Below, one piece after another: positions 42,898 to 51,256 of a stretch of DNA of 54,872 nucleotides. The stretch spans positions 1-54,872 of the forward strand of contig JBBSLP010000040.1 of assembly GCA_038255145.1 (NCBI GenBank). The letters are read 5' to 3'. Positions within the stretch are counted from its first letter, which is position 1. Every line of letters begins with the position of its first letter. Source of the stretch: WHTX01 sp038255145. Lineage in GTDB: Bacteria; Actinomycetota; Acidimicrobiia; Acidimicrobiales; CAIXPF01. Made by a program: the position numbers and the translations under genes. Below the pieces are notes generated by a model that did not search any database, was not told the DNA's origin, and worked only from the letters and a program-made list of their open reading frames with translations.

Positions 42898-44142
42898 TTG
42901 ACGCCGACCGGCCCCGTCACCATCGCCGAGCTGCCCCCCCAGCCCCCGTCCCAGCCGCGGCGGTCGCGGACGGTCACGGCCCTGGCCCTGTTGGGTGCCG
43001 CCCTGGTCGGAGCCATGGTGGCGGTGGGGGTCATCACGGCGTGGCCCGACGGCGCGCCCACCATCACCCCACCCCAACCCCGGCTCGGCGCCGCCCCGGC
43101 CACGTGGAGCGCCCAGCCCTACGAGGGCCTCGGCACCTGGGTCGACCTGTTCGACTTCGCCCCCGGGGAACAGGTGGCGGCCGACGGCCTGCCGGCCGCA
43201 CCCACGATCGGCGTCGACGACCTCGACGCCATGGCCGCCTTCGGGGTGCGCACCCTGTTCCTGCAGGCGGCGTCGGGCCAGAGCCGCGACGTGCTCGAGC
43301 CCGTGTTGCTGGGCCAGCTGCTGGCCCGGGCCCACGAGCTGGGCATGGACGTCGTCGCCTGGTACCTGCCCTTCCTCAGCGATCCCGACGCCGACCTGGC
43401 CCGACTGGCGGCCGTCGCCGCCTTCGAGTCCGGCGGGCACCGCTTCGACGGCATCGCCGTGGACATCGAGTGGACCCAGGGGGTGCCCGACCCGGCCGAG
43501 CGCAGCCGCCGCCTGGTGCAGCTGTCGCGTGACCTGGGCGCCGTGGTCGACGGTGGGGTGATCGGCGCCATCGTGCCCCCTCCGGCCCAGCTCGAGGACG
43601 TGAACCCCGACTTCTGGCCCAACTTCCCCTGGGCCGAGCTGGGCGACGTCTACGACGTGTTCCTGCCCATGGCCTACTGGACCGAACGCCTCGAGCCCTG
43701 GGACGACCCCTACACCCTGACGGCGGACTCCACGACCAGGGTGCGGGCCCGCACCGGACGACCCGACCTGGCCGTGCACCCCATCGGCGGGGTGGCCGAC
43801 GCCGCCGCGGAGGGCGACTACGCCGGCTTCGTGGCCGGGGCCGAAGCCGAGGGCGCCATCGGCTGGTCGATCTACGACTACCGCAGCGCCACCGTGGGGG
43901 CCATGGCCGTACTGGCCCCCACCACCACCATCGGGCTGCCCGGGTCGACGACGACCCCCACCACGGTGGCCACGACCACGACCCGGGCCACCAGCACCAC
44001 CCGGGCCACCAGCACCACCCGGCCCACGAGCACGTCGACCACGACCCGGCTCACCACCACCACGCTGTCCCCGGCGACGACGACATCGACCACGGCGCCG
44101 ACCACGACCACCCTCCCGGTCGTGCCCGCGGTGGGCCCGTGA
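42898..44142 (+). CDS. Membrane-anchored TIM-barrel/glycosidase-like secreted protein
   Basis: About 414 residues: one TM anchor (about 25-47), a barrel-like domain (about 75-340: YEGLGTWVDLFDF, DLDAMAAFGVRTLFLQAA, GMDVVAWYLPFL, GHRFDGIAVDIEWTQ, DVFLPMAYWTERLEPW and GAIGWSIYDYRSATVGA), and a 70-residue Thr/Ser tail. DIEW and MAYW recall GH18/DUF4015-type glycosidases; Asp/Glu of VDIEW are candidate catalytic residues. The only in-frame start is TTG 42898, while a strong GGAGG-ATG at 42866 is in another frame, so the start may be damaged. It is coupled to the next gene by a GTGA overlap. Confidence 0.72.
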   Translation: MTPTGPVTIAELPPQPPSQPRRSRTVTALALLGAALVGAMVAVGVITAWPDGAPTITPPQPRLGAAPATWSAQPYEGLGTWVDLFDFAPGEQVAADGLPAAPTIGVDDLDAMAAFGVRTLFLQAASGQSRDVLEPVLLGQLLARAHELGMDVVAWYLPFLSDPDADLARLAAVAAFESGGHRFDGIAVDIEWTQGVPDPAERSRRLVQLSRDLGAVVDGGVIGAIVPPPAQLEDVNPDFWPNFPWAELGDVYDVFLPMAYWTERLEPWDDPYTLTADSTTRVRARTGRPDLAVHPIGGVADAAAEGDYAGFVAGAEAEGAIGWSIYDYRSATVGAMAVLAPTTTIGLPGSTTTPTTVATTTTRATSTTRATSTTRPTSTSTTTRLTTTTLSPATTTSTTAPTTTTLPVVPAVGP

Positions 44143-45140
44143 CGGGCTGGGGCCACCGGCGCCTGGCCGGCCTGGTGCTCACCGCCGTGCTGGCCGCGGC
44201 AGGGTGTTCGGGGGGCGACGGCGAGGACACCGGCCGGGGCTCGACCACCCCGGCATCGGTGGCGACCCCGGTGGCGGACGCGTCGACCACGGCGCCGACG
44301 ACGACCCCCGCCGTCAGCTTCGCCTCGCGCCTGTGCGACGGCGGGGCTCCCCGCAGGTTGGGCCAGGTGGACGACCCCGCGCTGGCCGAGGCGTCGGGCC
44401 TGGTGGCCAGCCACGCCAACCCCGGGGTGCTGTGGGCCATCGCCGACTCGGGCTCCCCGGCCCGGCTCGTGGCCATCGACCTGACGGGGGCCACCGTGGC
44501 CACGGTGGACGTGTCCGGGGCCGAGAACGTGGACTGGGAGGACATCGCCCTGCTGCGGGGCCCCGACCGGCTGGTGGTGGCCGACACCGGGGACAACGAC
44601 GGGGTGCGGGACACCGTGGCCCTGGTCGTGGTGCCCGAACCCGACCTCACCGGGGCCAGCCCCGACGCTCCCCTGGCCCTCGAGGCCGGCGCCGACCGGT
44701 TGGAGCTGGCCTGGCCCGATGGGGCCCGGGACGCCGAGGCCGTGCTCACCGACCCGATCAGGGGCGACATCGTGGTGCTCAGCAAGCACCTGCTGGGCGG
44801 GTCCGAGGTCATGGCCGTGCCCGCCGACGCCGCGGTGGGCCAGGTGTCCACCCTCGCGCAGGTGGGGGAGCTCCGCACCGGCCTGGGGGAGGCGGTGACC
44901 GGAGGCGACGTGTCCGCCGATGGTTCCACCGTGGTGCTGCGCACCTACCTGTCGGTGCTGGTCTTCGACCGGCCCTCGGGCTCGACGTTGGCCCAGGCCC
45001 TGACGGGCACACCGTGTGAGGCCAGGGCCCCCGCCGAAGGCCAGGGTGAGGCCCTGGCCCTGCTGGCTGACGGCACCGGGGCGGTCACCCTGTCCGAGGG
45101 CTCGGGCGAACCGCTGTGGCTGGTGCCCGCAGGCCCATGA
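44139..45140 (+). CDS. Lipoprotein with propeller-like domain, unknown function
   Basis: A 333-residue lipoprotein (Cys23 in AAAGC) with a short Thr-rich linker and a domain showing propeller-like strands: LAEASGLVASHANPGVLWAI, ADSGSPARLVAIDLTGATVA, VDWEDIALLRGPDRLVVADT, GDNDGVRD and REAVTGGDVSADGS-like turns. EDIA and DTGDN are found in extracellular esterase-like/phytase-like propellers. GTG 44139 overlaps the upstream stop, so it is expressed with the TIM-barrel-like protein. Confidence 0.72.
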   Translation: MTGWGHRRLAGLVLTAVLAAAGCSGGDGEDTGRGSTTPASVATPVADASTTAPTTTPAVSFASRLCDGGAPRRLGQVDDPALAEASGLVASHANPGVLWAIADSGSPARLVAIDLTGATVATVDVSGAENVDWEDIALLRGPDRLVVADTGDNDGVRDTVALVVVPEPDLTGASPDAPLALEAGADRLELAWPDGARDAEAVLTDPIRGDIVVLSKHLLGGSEVMAVPADAAVGQVSTLAQVGELRTGLGEAVTGGDVSADGSTVVLRTYLSVLVFDRPSGSTLAQALTGTPCEARAPAEGQGEALALLADGTGAVTLSEGSGEPLWLVPAGP

Positions 45141-45236
45141 ACCGACGGGCCGCTGGCCGTGCGCGAACCTCCAACAAGAGCGAGGGTCAGCACAGCGGGT
45201 TCGGCGGAAGCCGTCTCGGAAAGCGGAACGGGATCC

Positions 45237-45670
45237 GCCGTTCGACAACGGGGCCGTCAACGTGGCCTTTCCCGTTCTTGGAGCGCACGTTCGCCTCCAC
45301 GCCGCGCTCCGTGCTGGCCTGGGTGTCCACCGGGTCACGAAGAACCAGGCGAAGATGCCCAGCTGGGTGCCGACCTGGTCGCGGGCCTGGTCCTGTTCGG
45401 CCTGGGGCGGGGGCGGTGGGCATCTCGGTGCCCCACGCCGCCCTCGACGGGGTGGCCACCGCCGACCTGGGGGTGGCCAACTCGGCCCACCAGGCCATCC
45501 GCCGGGTGTCCCAGGGCCTGGGGGTGGCCATGGTGGTCGCCCTCCTCGGGGACCGGCGCACCGAATCCCTGGCCGCCTTCCGCCGGGTGTGGATCGGCAT
45601 CGCCGTGGGCTACCTGCTGTCGGTGCTGGCCGGCCTGGCCTGCCCGGCTCGTCGGGGTCGGGCCATCCCA
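45237..45670 (+). pseudogene. Relic of a DHA2-type MFS transporter
   Basis: Pieces of a 14-TM drug transporter survive in shifting frames: FDNGAVNVAFPVL and LERTFASTPRSVLAWVSTG (TM1 region), then LVAGLVLFGLG and VGISVPHAALDGVATADLGV, NSAHQAIRRVSQGLGVAMVV (late TM region), ending near LSVLAGLACPARRGR. The central about 300 codons are gone and at least two frameshifts remain. The 570-bp interval 45141-45710 holds nothing else. Confidence 0.7.
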
Positions 45671-45710
45671 CCGCGCCCGGTGCTTCCGTCGACGCCTAGG
45701 GTGTCCGTCG

Positions 45711-46804
45711 ATGGCGGACGCAGTCGTGGCTGACCCCTCCCCGGACCGCGTGCGTCCGAGCCGGTTGCGAGGCTTCGCCGCCACCGTCCTGGTGGTGTTG
45801 ACCGCCCTGGCCGTGCTCGTGGCCAGCCTGGCCGTGTGGGCCGACCGCACCGTGCTCGACCGGGGCCGCTTCTCGGCCACCGTGGCCCGGGTGGCCCAGG
45901 ACGGCGATGTCGTCGACGCCGCCACCAGCTTCCTCACCGACGAGCTCTTCTCGGCTCTGGGCCCGACACCCACCGCGGGTGCGAGCGTGTCGAACGTCGT
46001 CGCCCCCCTGCTGGCCGATGCGGCGCGCCCCCGGGTGGAGGACGGGATCCGCACCGTCCTGCAGGCGCCGGCGACGCGGCGGGTCATCGAGGTGGCGGTG
46101 GGCGAAGCGCACACCGTGGCCCTGCGCCTCGTCCGCTCGGGAGGCAGTCTCGACGTGGCCAACGGTGGGGTCACCGTGGACGACGGCGTGGTGCGCTTGA
46201 ACCTCCTCCCCCTGGTCGACGACGTCCTGCTGACCGTGCAGGCCGCCGGGGTGCTCCCTGCGGGGATCACCCTTCCCGACCTGGCCCCCGGCGGCGCGGC
46301 CGAGGCCCAGGTGCAGCAACTGGCCGCCTCCCTGGGGGTCACCCTGCCCCCGGACTTCGCCCAGGTCACGGTGTACAGCAGCCAGGACCTGGCCGACGCC
46401 GGCACCACCCTGGCCCAGGCCAACGACGCGCTGCGGCTGTTCCAACGGGCGGTCATCGGCATCGTGGTGGTGGCGGCCGCCCTGGCGGCGCTGGCCCTCG
46501 TCGTCTCCGCCCGTCGCTGGCGCACCCTGGCCCAGCTGGGGGTGGCCACGGCCGTGGCCATGGTGGTGTCCACCGTCGCCCGTCGCCCATCGCCCGTCGG
46601 CAGGTGGGCACGCTCTTGGTGCGCCAGGTCGAGGACGGTCGGGCCAAGGTGGTGGTGTCGGCCGCGGTCGACGCCTTCGGGGCCGGTCTGCGCACCGTGA
46701 CCATCGTGCTGCTGGTCATCGGCGTCGTGGTCGCCGTCGTCGGCCTCGTCGCCGGCCGTCGCTCCCGGGGAGGCCGCCCGGCCGTGACCGCCGCCGCCCG
46801 CTGA
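45711..46804 (+). pseudogene. Two-TM conserved membrane protein, frameshifted by a 7-bp repeat
   Basis: ATG 45711 (8 nt after TAGGGT) opens a protein with TM1 (about 22-44), WADRTVLDRGRFSATVARVA, a long extracytoplasmic helical region and TM2 (about 245-267). In the middle of the C-terminal part, at VVSTVAR, the frame is lost; the next frame continues RQVGTLLVRQVEDGRAKVVV, AFGAGLRTVTIVLLVIGVVV and stops at 46804. The intact product would be about 359 residues. The family is recurrent in actinobacteria but I know no function. The cause is three 7-bp units at 46577-46597, where one would keep frame. Confidence 0.78.
46577..46597 (+). repeat. 7-bp tandem repeat x3 causing a frameshift
   Basis: CGCCCGT-CGCCCAT-CGCCCGT. 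With one unit the protein reads VSTVARRQVGTLLV; three units add 14 nt and shift the frame. Confidence 0.85.
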
Positions 46805-46826
46805 CAGCTGCGTTCACGGACGGACC

Positions 46827-46867
46827 GAACGCATCAGCCTCCCCGCGCGGTGGGTGGCATGCGTCCG
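46827..46867. terminator. Hairpin related to the one at 16119
   Basis: GAACGCATCAGCCTCCC pairs with GGGTGGCATGCG around a CGCGCGGT loop, 22 bp after the membrane-protein stop. It shares GAACGCATC, GGTGGGTGG and GCGTCCG with the hairpin at 16119-16158. Confidence 0.5.
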
Positions 46868-46963
46868 GATCCCCCGGCACCAGCCAGCTGACGCCCCGTC
46901 GACCGGGAGCCACCCGGCGCGGTCAGCGGCGAACCCACGTCGGCGGCCGGGTGGAGGCAGGAT

Positions 46964-47545
46964 GTGGTCGTGCTGTTCCGCTCCCGCTTCTGGCCCGGGC
47001 TGGCCGACGGCTCGGTCACGGTCACCTTCCGGCGCTGGTCCCGACCCCAGGCCAAGGCCGGCGGCCGCTACCGAACCGGGGCGGGCATGCTCGCCGTCGA
47101 TGCCGTCGACCTCGTCGACGTGGCCGTCATCACCGACGACGACGCCCGCCGGGCCGGCTATCCGAGCCGTGACGACCTGGTGGCCGATCTACCCGCCGGC
47201 CAGGGGCCCGTGCAACGCATCGCCTTCCACCACGACGGCCCCGACCCCCGTGACACGATGCGGGAGGCCACGCCCGACGCCGCCGAACTGGAGGCCATCG
47301 AGGCCCGGTTGGCCAAGCTCGACGGTGCGACCCCGTGGACCCGCACCGTGCTCGAGCTCATCGCCACACGCCCGGCGGTCCGGGCCGGCGACCTGGCCAC
47401 GGCGCTCGGTCGGGAACGGCTGGGCTTCAAGGCCGACGTGCGCAAGCTCAAGGCCCTGGGCCTGACCGAGAGCCTCGAGGTCGGCTACCGCCTCTCACCC
47501 CGGGGCCGGGCCGTGCTCGACCACCGTGGCCAGCTCGATCGCTGA
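46964..47545 (+). CDS. ASCH/PUA-like domain protein with C-terminal winged helix
   Basis: A 193-residue protein. The N-terminal half (LFRSRFWPGLADGSVTVTFRRW, GAGMLAVDAVDLVDVAVI and AGYPSRDDLVADL) matches the ASCH/PUA-like fold that binds RNA or modified nucleotides. The C-terminal half (ELIATRPAVRAGDLATALG, FKADVRKLKALGLTESLEVG and YRLSPRGRAVL) is a winged helix. The combination suggests nucleic-acid recognition. GTG 46964 has GGAGG 6 nt upstream. It is convergent with the pilin cassette (2-nt gap). Confidence 0.75.
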   Translation: MVVLFRSRFWPGLADGSVTVTFRRWSRPQAKAGGRYRTGAGMLAVDAVDLVDVAVITDDDARRAGYPSRDDLVADLPAGQGPVQRIAFHHDGPDPRDTMREATPDAAELEAIEARLAKLDGATPWTRTVLELIATRPAVRAGDLATALGRERLGFKADVRKLKALGLTESLEVGYRLSPRGRAVLDHRGQLDR

Positions 47546-47547
47546 CC

Positions 47548-48906
47548 TCAGGTGGTGGTCCACGAGGTGATGGCCACGGCCGGGTCCGGTCCCGTGCCCA
47601 CCGACGCCGTCGCCGTCACCGTGGCCACGGCCCCGGTTCCACCGGTCGATGTCGAGGCCACCGTCACGGTGCGGTTGCCCAGCCCGGGGTCGAGGGCGGC
47701 GGTGCCGGCCGCCAGCAGGTTGATGGTGATGGCGGCCACCCCGCCGTAGGCCTGGATGCGGCTGTTCGCCGGCACCACGCCCAGGCTGACCGCTCCCGTG
47801 TACGCCCAGATCTCGCCGTGGACCACCAGGTCGCTGCTGGCGGCGCCGGCCAACGCCGTGCCGCCGGTCCAGGCTGCGTAACCGGTGGGAGCACCCGAGG
47901 CGGGCACGGTGATGATGCTGAGGCCGTCGATGGCCGACGCCGTCGAACCCCGACGGGCGTAGAGCTCGACGTCGGTGGCGGCCACCGTGGTCGTCAGGGT
48001 GGAGTTCCCGCCGAGGATGAACAGCGCCCCGGTGCCCCCTTCGGCCCCCATGGCCGTGGTCCCTTGGACGCAGGGGTTGCCGTTGGCCAACACCGTCTTC
48101 TCGTTGGTACCCGGTGCCCCGGCCACGACGGAGCCCCTGGTCGAAAGGTCGAGGGCGCCGATGCCGGCGAGGTAGTAGGTGCCGCTCAAGAAGTAGTTGG
48201 TGCCCGTGCCCAGCACCGGCGCCACCGTGTACGTGCCCGGGGTGAACACCGAGCACGTGGTCGAGCCGGACACGAACTGGTAGGCCGCCGCCCCCGTGGC
48301 GTTGGTGGGGGTGGGCTTGGTGGGCAGGGTCGGCGGCACCGGGCTGGTGCGGGCGTCGGTGGGGACGGTGAGGTCGCAACCCCCGGTGTGGGTGGCATAG
48401 GGGGCCTGGGCCGTCGGGGTGGCCGAGCACGCCCACAGATCGCCGTTGACCTTGACGTCGGCGCCGAGGGCGTTGGCCCCCCTGACCATGAGCGGGCCCT
48501 GCACGTTGACGATGCCGACCGAGGTGATGACCCCGGCGGCGAGGACGAAGCCGTCGACACCGGCCGACGTCCCCGAGGTCGTCATGCAGGTGGCCTTCGC
48601 GGCCACGCCGGCGATGGGCACGTTCGTGGCCCCGGTGGACGTGGTGCCGCACAGGGTCGGGTCGACCTGGAGCTGGTTGAGGGCGATGCGGGCCGCGCTG
48701 GCCGCCGCCTGGCTCCGGGCCACCTTGTCCCTGGTGACGATGGTGTCCTTCATGTTCGTGGTGGCGTACTGGCCGGCGGCCACGGCCACCAGCCCGAAGG
48801 CCACCACCATGACCAGGGCCAGGATCATGATCGATCCGTCCTCGCCCCGGCCCCGCCGACGCCCGTTCCCTCCAGCGTTCCTCTGCATGTGGACCGCCCT
48901 GCTCAC
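47548..48906 (-). CDS. PilX-like minor pilin/secreted protein, cassette 1 third gene
   Basis: A 452-residue protein: a short basic N-terminus, one TM helix (GSIMILALVMVVAFGLVAVAA) without a GFTLVE motif but like PilX N-termini, a conserved NMKDTIVTRDKVARSQAAAS stretch, and a large Gly/Ser/Thr-rich beta-type ectodomain with several Cys, ending VAITSWTTT. GTG 48906 overlaps the preceding stop (GTGA); ATG 48888 is an alternative. It is paralogous to the 123-residue protein at 50885-51256. Confidence 0.78.
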   Translation of the reverse strand: MSRAVHMQRNAGGNGRRRGRGEDGSIMILALVMVVAFGLVAVAAGQYATTNMKDTIVTRDKVARSQAAASAARIALNQLQVDPTLCGTTSTGATNVPIAGVAAKATCMTTSGTSAGVDGFVLAAGVITSVGIVNVQGPLMVRGANALGADVKVNGDLWACSATPTAQAPYATHTGGCDLTVPTDARTSPVPPTLPTKPTPTNATGAAAYQFVSGSTTCSVFTPGTYTVAPVLGTGTNYFLSGTYYLAGIGALDLSTRGSVVAGAPGTNEKTVLANGNPCVQGTTAMGAEGGTGALFILGGNSTLTTTVAATDVELYARRGSTASAIDGLSIITVPASGAPTGYAAWTGGTALAGAASSDLVVHGEIWAYTGAVSLGVVPANSRIQAYGGVAAITINLLAAGTAALDPGLGNRTVTVASTSTGGTGAVATVTATASVGTGPDPAVAITSWTTT

Positions 48907-50327
48907 TGCCATGCGGAGAACGAGCTGGTGTTGACGCCGCCGACCTTCACGTTGCCAGCGGAGGTGTCGATGATGTCCATCGTGTAGGTCTTGCCGTTCC
49001 CGAAGCGCCAAGCGCCGTTCGTGGTGATCTTGGCCGTGACGTTCTGGCCCTCGTCCACCACCTTGACGACGTAGACGACACCGTTCTTGTCGGTGAAGCG
49101 CACGGCGGCGTCGTGGCAGTAGTGGGTGTTGGTGGAGGGCTCCATGACCACCCGGACCTCCTGGGTGAGGATGCCGCTCGGCTCGATCTTCACCGAGTTC
49201 GGGCCGGTGTTGACGGCGGTGAGGACGCACCTGCTCGTCGCCGTGGTCGTGGTCGTCGCCCTGGTCGTCGTCGTGGTGGGGGCGGTCGTGGTCGTGGTGG
49301 CGATCGTGGTCGTGGGAGCGGTCGTGGTCGTCGTGGTAGGCGGGGCGGTCAGGGTCAGGGGCTCGGAGTCCACGGCCGTCCCTCCCCCCTTGGGCACGAG
49401 GGCGATGGGCCGGGAGCCGTCGCTGAGGTTCCAGCCCGATGAGGTCGCAGGGATGGTGCCCGTCCAGCTGGCTCCCGACCCGGTCAGGTCGATGAGCGTG
49501 GGCGTGGTCACCGCCGAGCTCGGCGTGTAGCTGATGGCCCACTCCGACGCGCACAGGCCCCCCGTCAGGGTGGCGGTGAGGCCGATGGCGGTGTTCAGCG
49601 TGCCCCCCGTCTGGACCTGGGCCGACGTGGGGTTGAGGACCAGGTTCCCGGTGCAGGTACCGGCCGTCGACGGGGTGGGGTTGGCCACCGTGGTCGTGGT
49701 CAGGGCCACCGTGGTCGGGTTGACCATGCCTGTCACCGTGTAGGTGAAGCACCCGGCGGTCGACGCCGCCGTGGTCGTGGTCGAGGCGCACACCCCGGCC
49801 GCGGTGCCGCTCATGGGCTTGACGGTCACGTCCATGTTGACGACCTGGCCGGCGGTGAAGACCGCCGGCAGCACGACGGCGGCCGTGTCGAAGTTGTGGG
49901 CCAGCACGAGCACGTCGGGTGCGGCCCCGGGGATGCAGGCCACCCGGATGAGCTGCTTCTCACCCGCGGTCGTGGTGAAGGCCCGGTAGGCGACCACGTA
50001 GGTGGTGGCCCCGGCTGCCGTCTTGGTGGCGAAGCGCACGACGTTGGCCGTGCCCGGGTTGGTCAGGCACCCGCTGACCGTGGCCGAGGCGATGTTGGGC
50101 TTCTCCGTGGCCACCTGGACGTCACCACCGAACCACTTGGTGGTGAGCTGCTCGGCCTGCGAGGTGGACATGCGGTCGGTGGTGTCCTGCTGGGTGCGCA
50201 TGACGGCCACCAGGGCGAAGCCCACGGAGCCGACGATGACCATCATGATGGTCACCGAGATCACCAGCTCGACCAGGGTGAAGCCGTCCTCGTGCTGACC
50301 CCGCATGCGAGCGCGTCGAGCCGTCAT
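48903..50327 (-). CDS. Prepilin-type (PilW-like) minor pilin with Thr-rich linker, cassette 1 second gene
   Basis: A 474-residue protein with a class III signal: MRGQHEDGFTLVELVISVTI, where a prepilin peptidase cuts after the Gly before Phe and methylates it. The hydrophobic helix is followed by a Cys-containing domain, a TTTTTTAPTTT-type linker (about 335-370), and a C-terminal domain SRCVLTAVNTGPNS to SSFSAWQ that is also found in the paralogue at 51253. The ATG overlaps the stop of the PilV-like gene (ATGA). No pilus motor or peptidase genes are in the window. Confidence 0.85.
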   Translation of the reverse strand: MTARRARMRGQHEDGFTLVELVISVTIMMVIVGSVGFALVAVMRTQQDTTDRMSTSQAEQLTTKWFGGDVQVATEKPNIASATVSGCLTNPGTANVVRFATKTAAGATTYVVAYRAFTTTAGEKQLIRVACIPGAAPDVLVLAHNFDTAAVVLPAVFTAGQVVNMDVTVKPMSGTAAGVCASTTTTAASTAGCFTYTVTGMVNPTTVALTTTTVANPTPSTAGTCTGNLVLNPTSAQVQTGGTLNTAIGLTATLTGGLCASEWAISYTPSSAVTTPTLIDLTGSGASWTGTIPATSSGWNLSDGSRPIALVPKGGGTAVDSEPLTLTAPPTTTTTTAPTTTIATTTTTAPTTTTTRATTTTTATSRCVLTAVNTGPNSVKIEPSGILTQEVRVVMEPSTNTHYCHDAAVRFTDKNGVVYVVKVVDEGQNVTAKITTNGAWRFGNGKTYTMDIIDTSAGNVKVGGVNTSSFSAWQ

Positions 50328-50836
50328 GCGTTGCCTCCGTCCCACTTCACGACCTGGATGGTCTGGTTGGTCACGTTCCCGGTGGTGACGCTGATGGTCA
50401 CGAGCTGCGTCGTCAGCACGTTGCCGTTGGTGGGGCAGGTCAGGCCGGTGTTGCAGATGCCCCCGGTGGGACAGGTGGTGGCGAACGCCTGTCCGTCCCA
50501 ATAGGCCACCGAGGTGACGGTGACGTTGTCAAGGGACATCCCCTGCGGGAGGTCGTCGACAGGGCCCTTGGCCGCGGTCGAGTAGTCCGCCGCCACTCCG
50601 CACGGCTTCCACGTCGTGTCGGCCGAGGCCACCCGGGCCGCGGCGTTGGCCAGTACGGCGGTGGCGTTCGACATGTCCCGGTGGCGGGCCGAGGTCGAGA
50701 TCAGGGTGAGCACGGCCCCGAGCACGGCGACCACGCCGATGCCCAGGAGCACGACGGTGACCAGTTGCTCGACGAGGGTGAAGCCGTCCTCGTCGGAGAG
50801 ACGTCGCCGCTGCAGGCGGGCGCGAAGTGCAGGCAC
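50324..50836 (-). CDS. Prepilin-type (PilV-like) minor pilin, cassette 1 first gene
   Basis: A 170-residue pseudopilin: RRLSDEDGFTLVEQLVTVVL, then LGIGVVAVLGAVLTLISTSA, with cleavage expected after DEDG. The globular part has four Cys (CGVAAD, TCPTGGIC, TCPTNG) and ends QTIQVVKWDGGNA. GTG 50836 has a match in the other cassette's start. The 47-bp gap upstream carries ATCGGCACGTCGAC, conserved before the first gene of the second cassette, indicating duplicated leaders. Confidence 0.85.
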   Translation of the reverse strand: MPALRARLQRRRLSDEDGFTLVEQLVTVVLLGIGVVAVLGAVLTLISTSARHRDMSNATAVLANAAARVASADTTWKPCGVAADYSTAAKGPVDDLPQGMSLDNVTVTSVAYWDGQAFATTCPTGGICNTGLTCPTNGNVLTTQLVTISVTTGNVTNQTIQVVKWDGGNA

Positions 50837-50884
50837 GACGGGAACATCGGCACGTCGACGTCCCCTCTTTACGCCGTCGAGCGC

Positions 50885-51256
50885 CTACGGCACCTCGGTG
50901 ACCCATGAGGTGATGGCCACAGGGGTGAGCCCGCCCGGGACCGGGGTGCCGACGCGGGCGATGGCCTGCACCCGTCGGACCGGCCCACGGCGAGGCTCGT
51001 CCGGGCGGACCTGGGCCGTCGAGGTGACCAGGATGGACCGACCCGCACCCGCGGCGACGGGATCGAGCTCGACGCACGTCACGGTGACATCTGCGGCCAG
51101 AGCGGCCGTCCGGTCACGGGTGACGACGGTGTCGGCCAGGTTGGCCATGGCGTCGCGACTGGTGGCCACGGCCACCATGCTGAAGGCCACGACCGTGATG
51201 AGGGCGAGGACCAGGGTGCTGCCCCGTTCGTCGCCCAGGGCGGACCGGGCCGTCAT
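50885..51256 (-). CDS. Short PilX-like protein, cassette 2 third gene
   Basis: A 123-residue paralogue of the 452-residue protein at 47548. The N-terminus (GSTLVLALITVVAFSMVAVAT, then NLADTVVTRDRTAALAA) and the last residues (VAITSWVTEVP versus VAITSWTTT) are homologous, while the large ectodomain is missing. The frame is intact. ATG overlaps the preceding stop by 4 nt. Either a minimal functional pilin or a deletion product. Confidence 0.75.
   Translation of the reverse strand: MTARSALGDERGSTLVLALITVVAFSMVAVATSRDAMANLADTVVTRDRTAALAADVTVTCVELDPVAAGAGRSILVTSTAQVRPDEPRRGPVRRVQAIARVGTPVPGGLTPVAITSWVTEVP

Noticed and set aside
43930..44130. Thr-codon-rich repeats as a DNA repeat element
   Set aside because: They encode the Thr/Ser-rich tail of a secreted protein with varied codons, a common cell-surface linker here.
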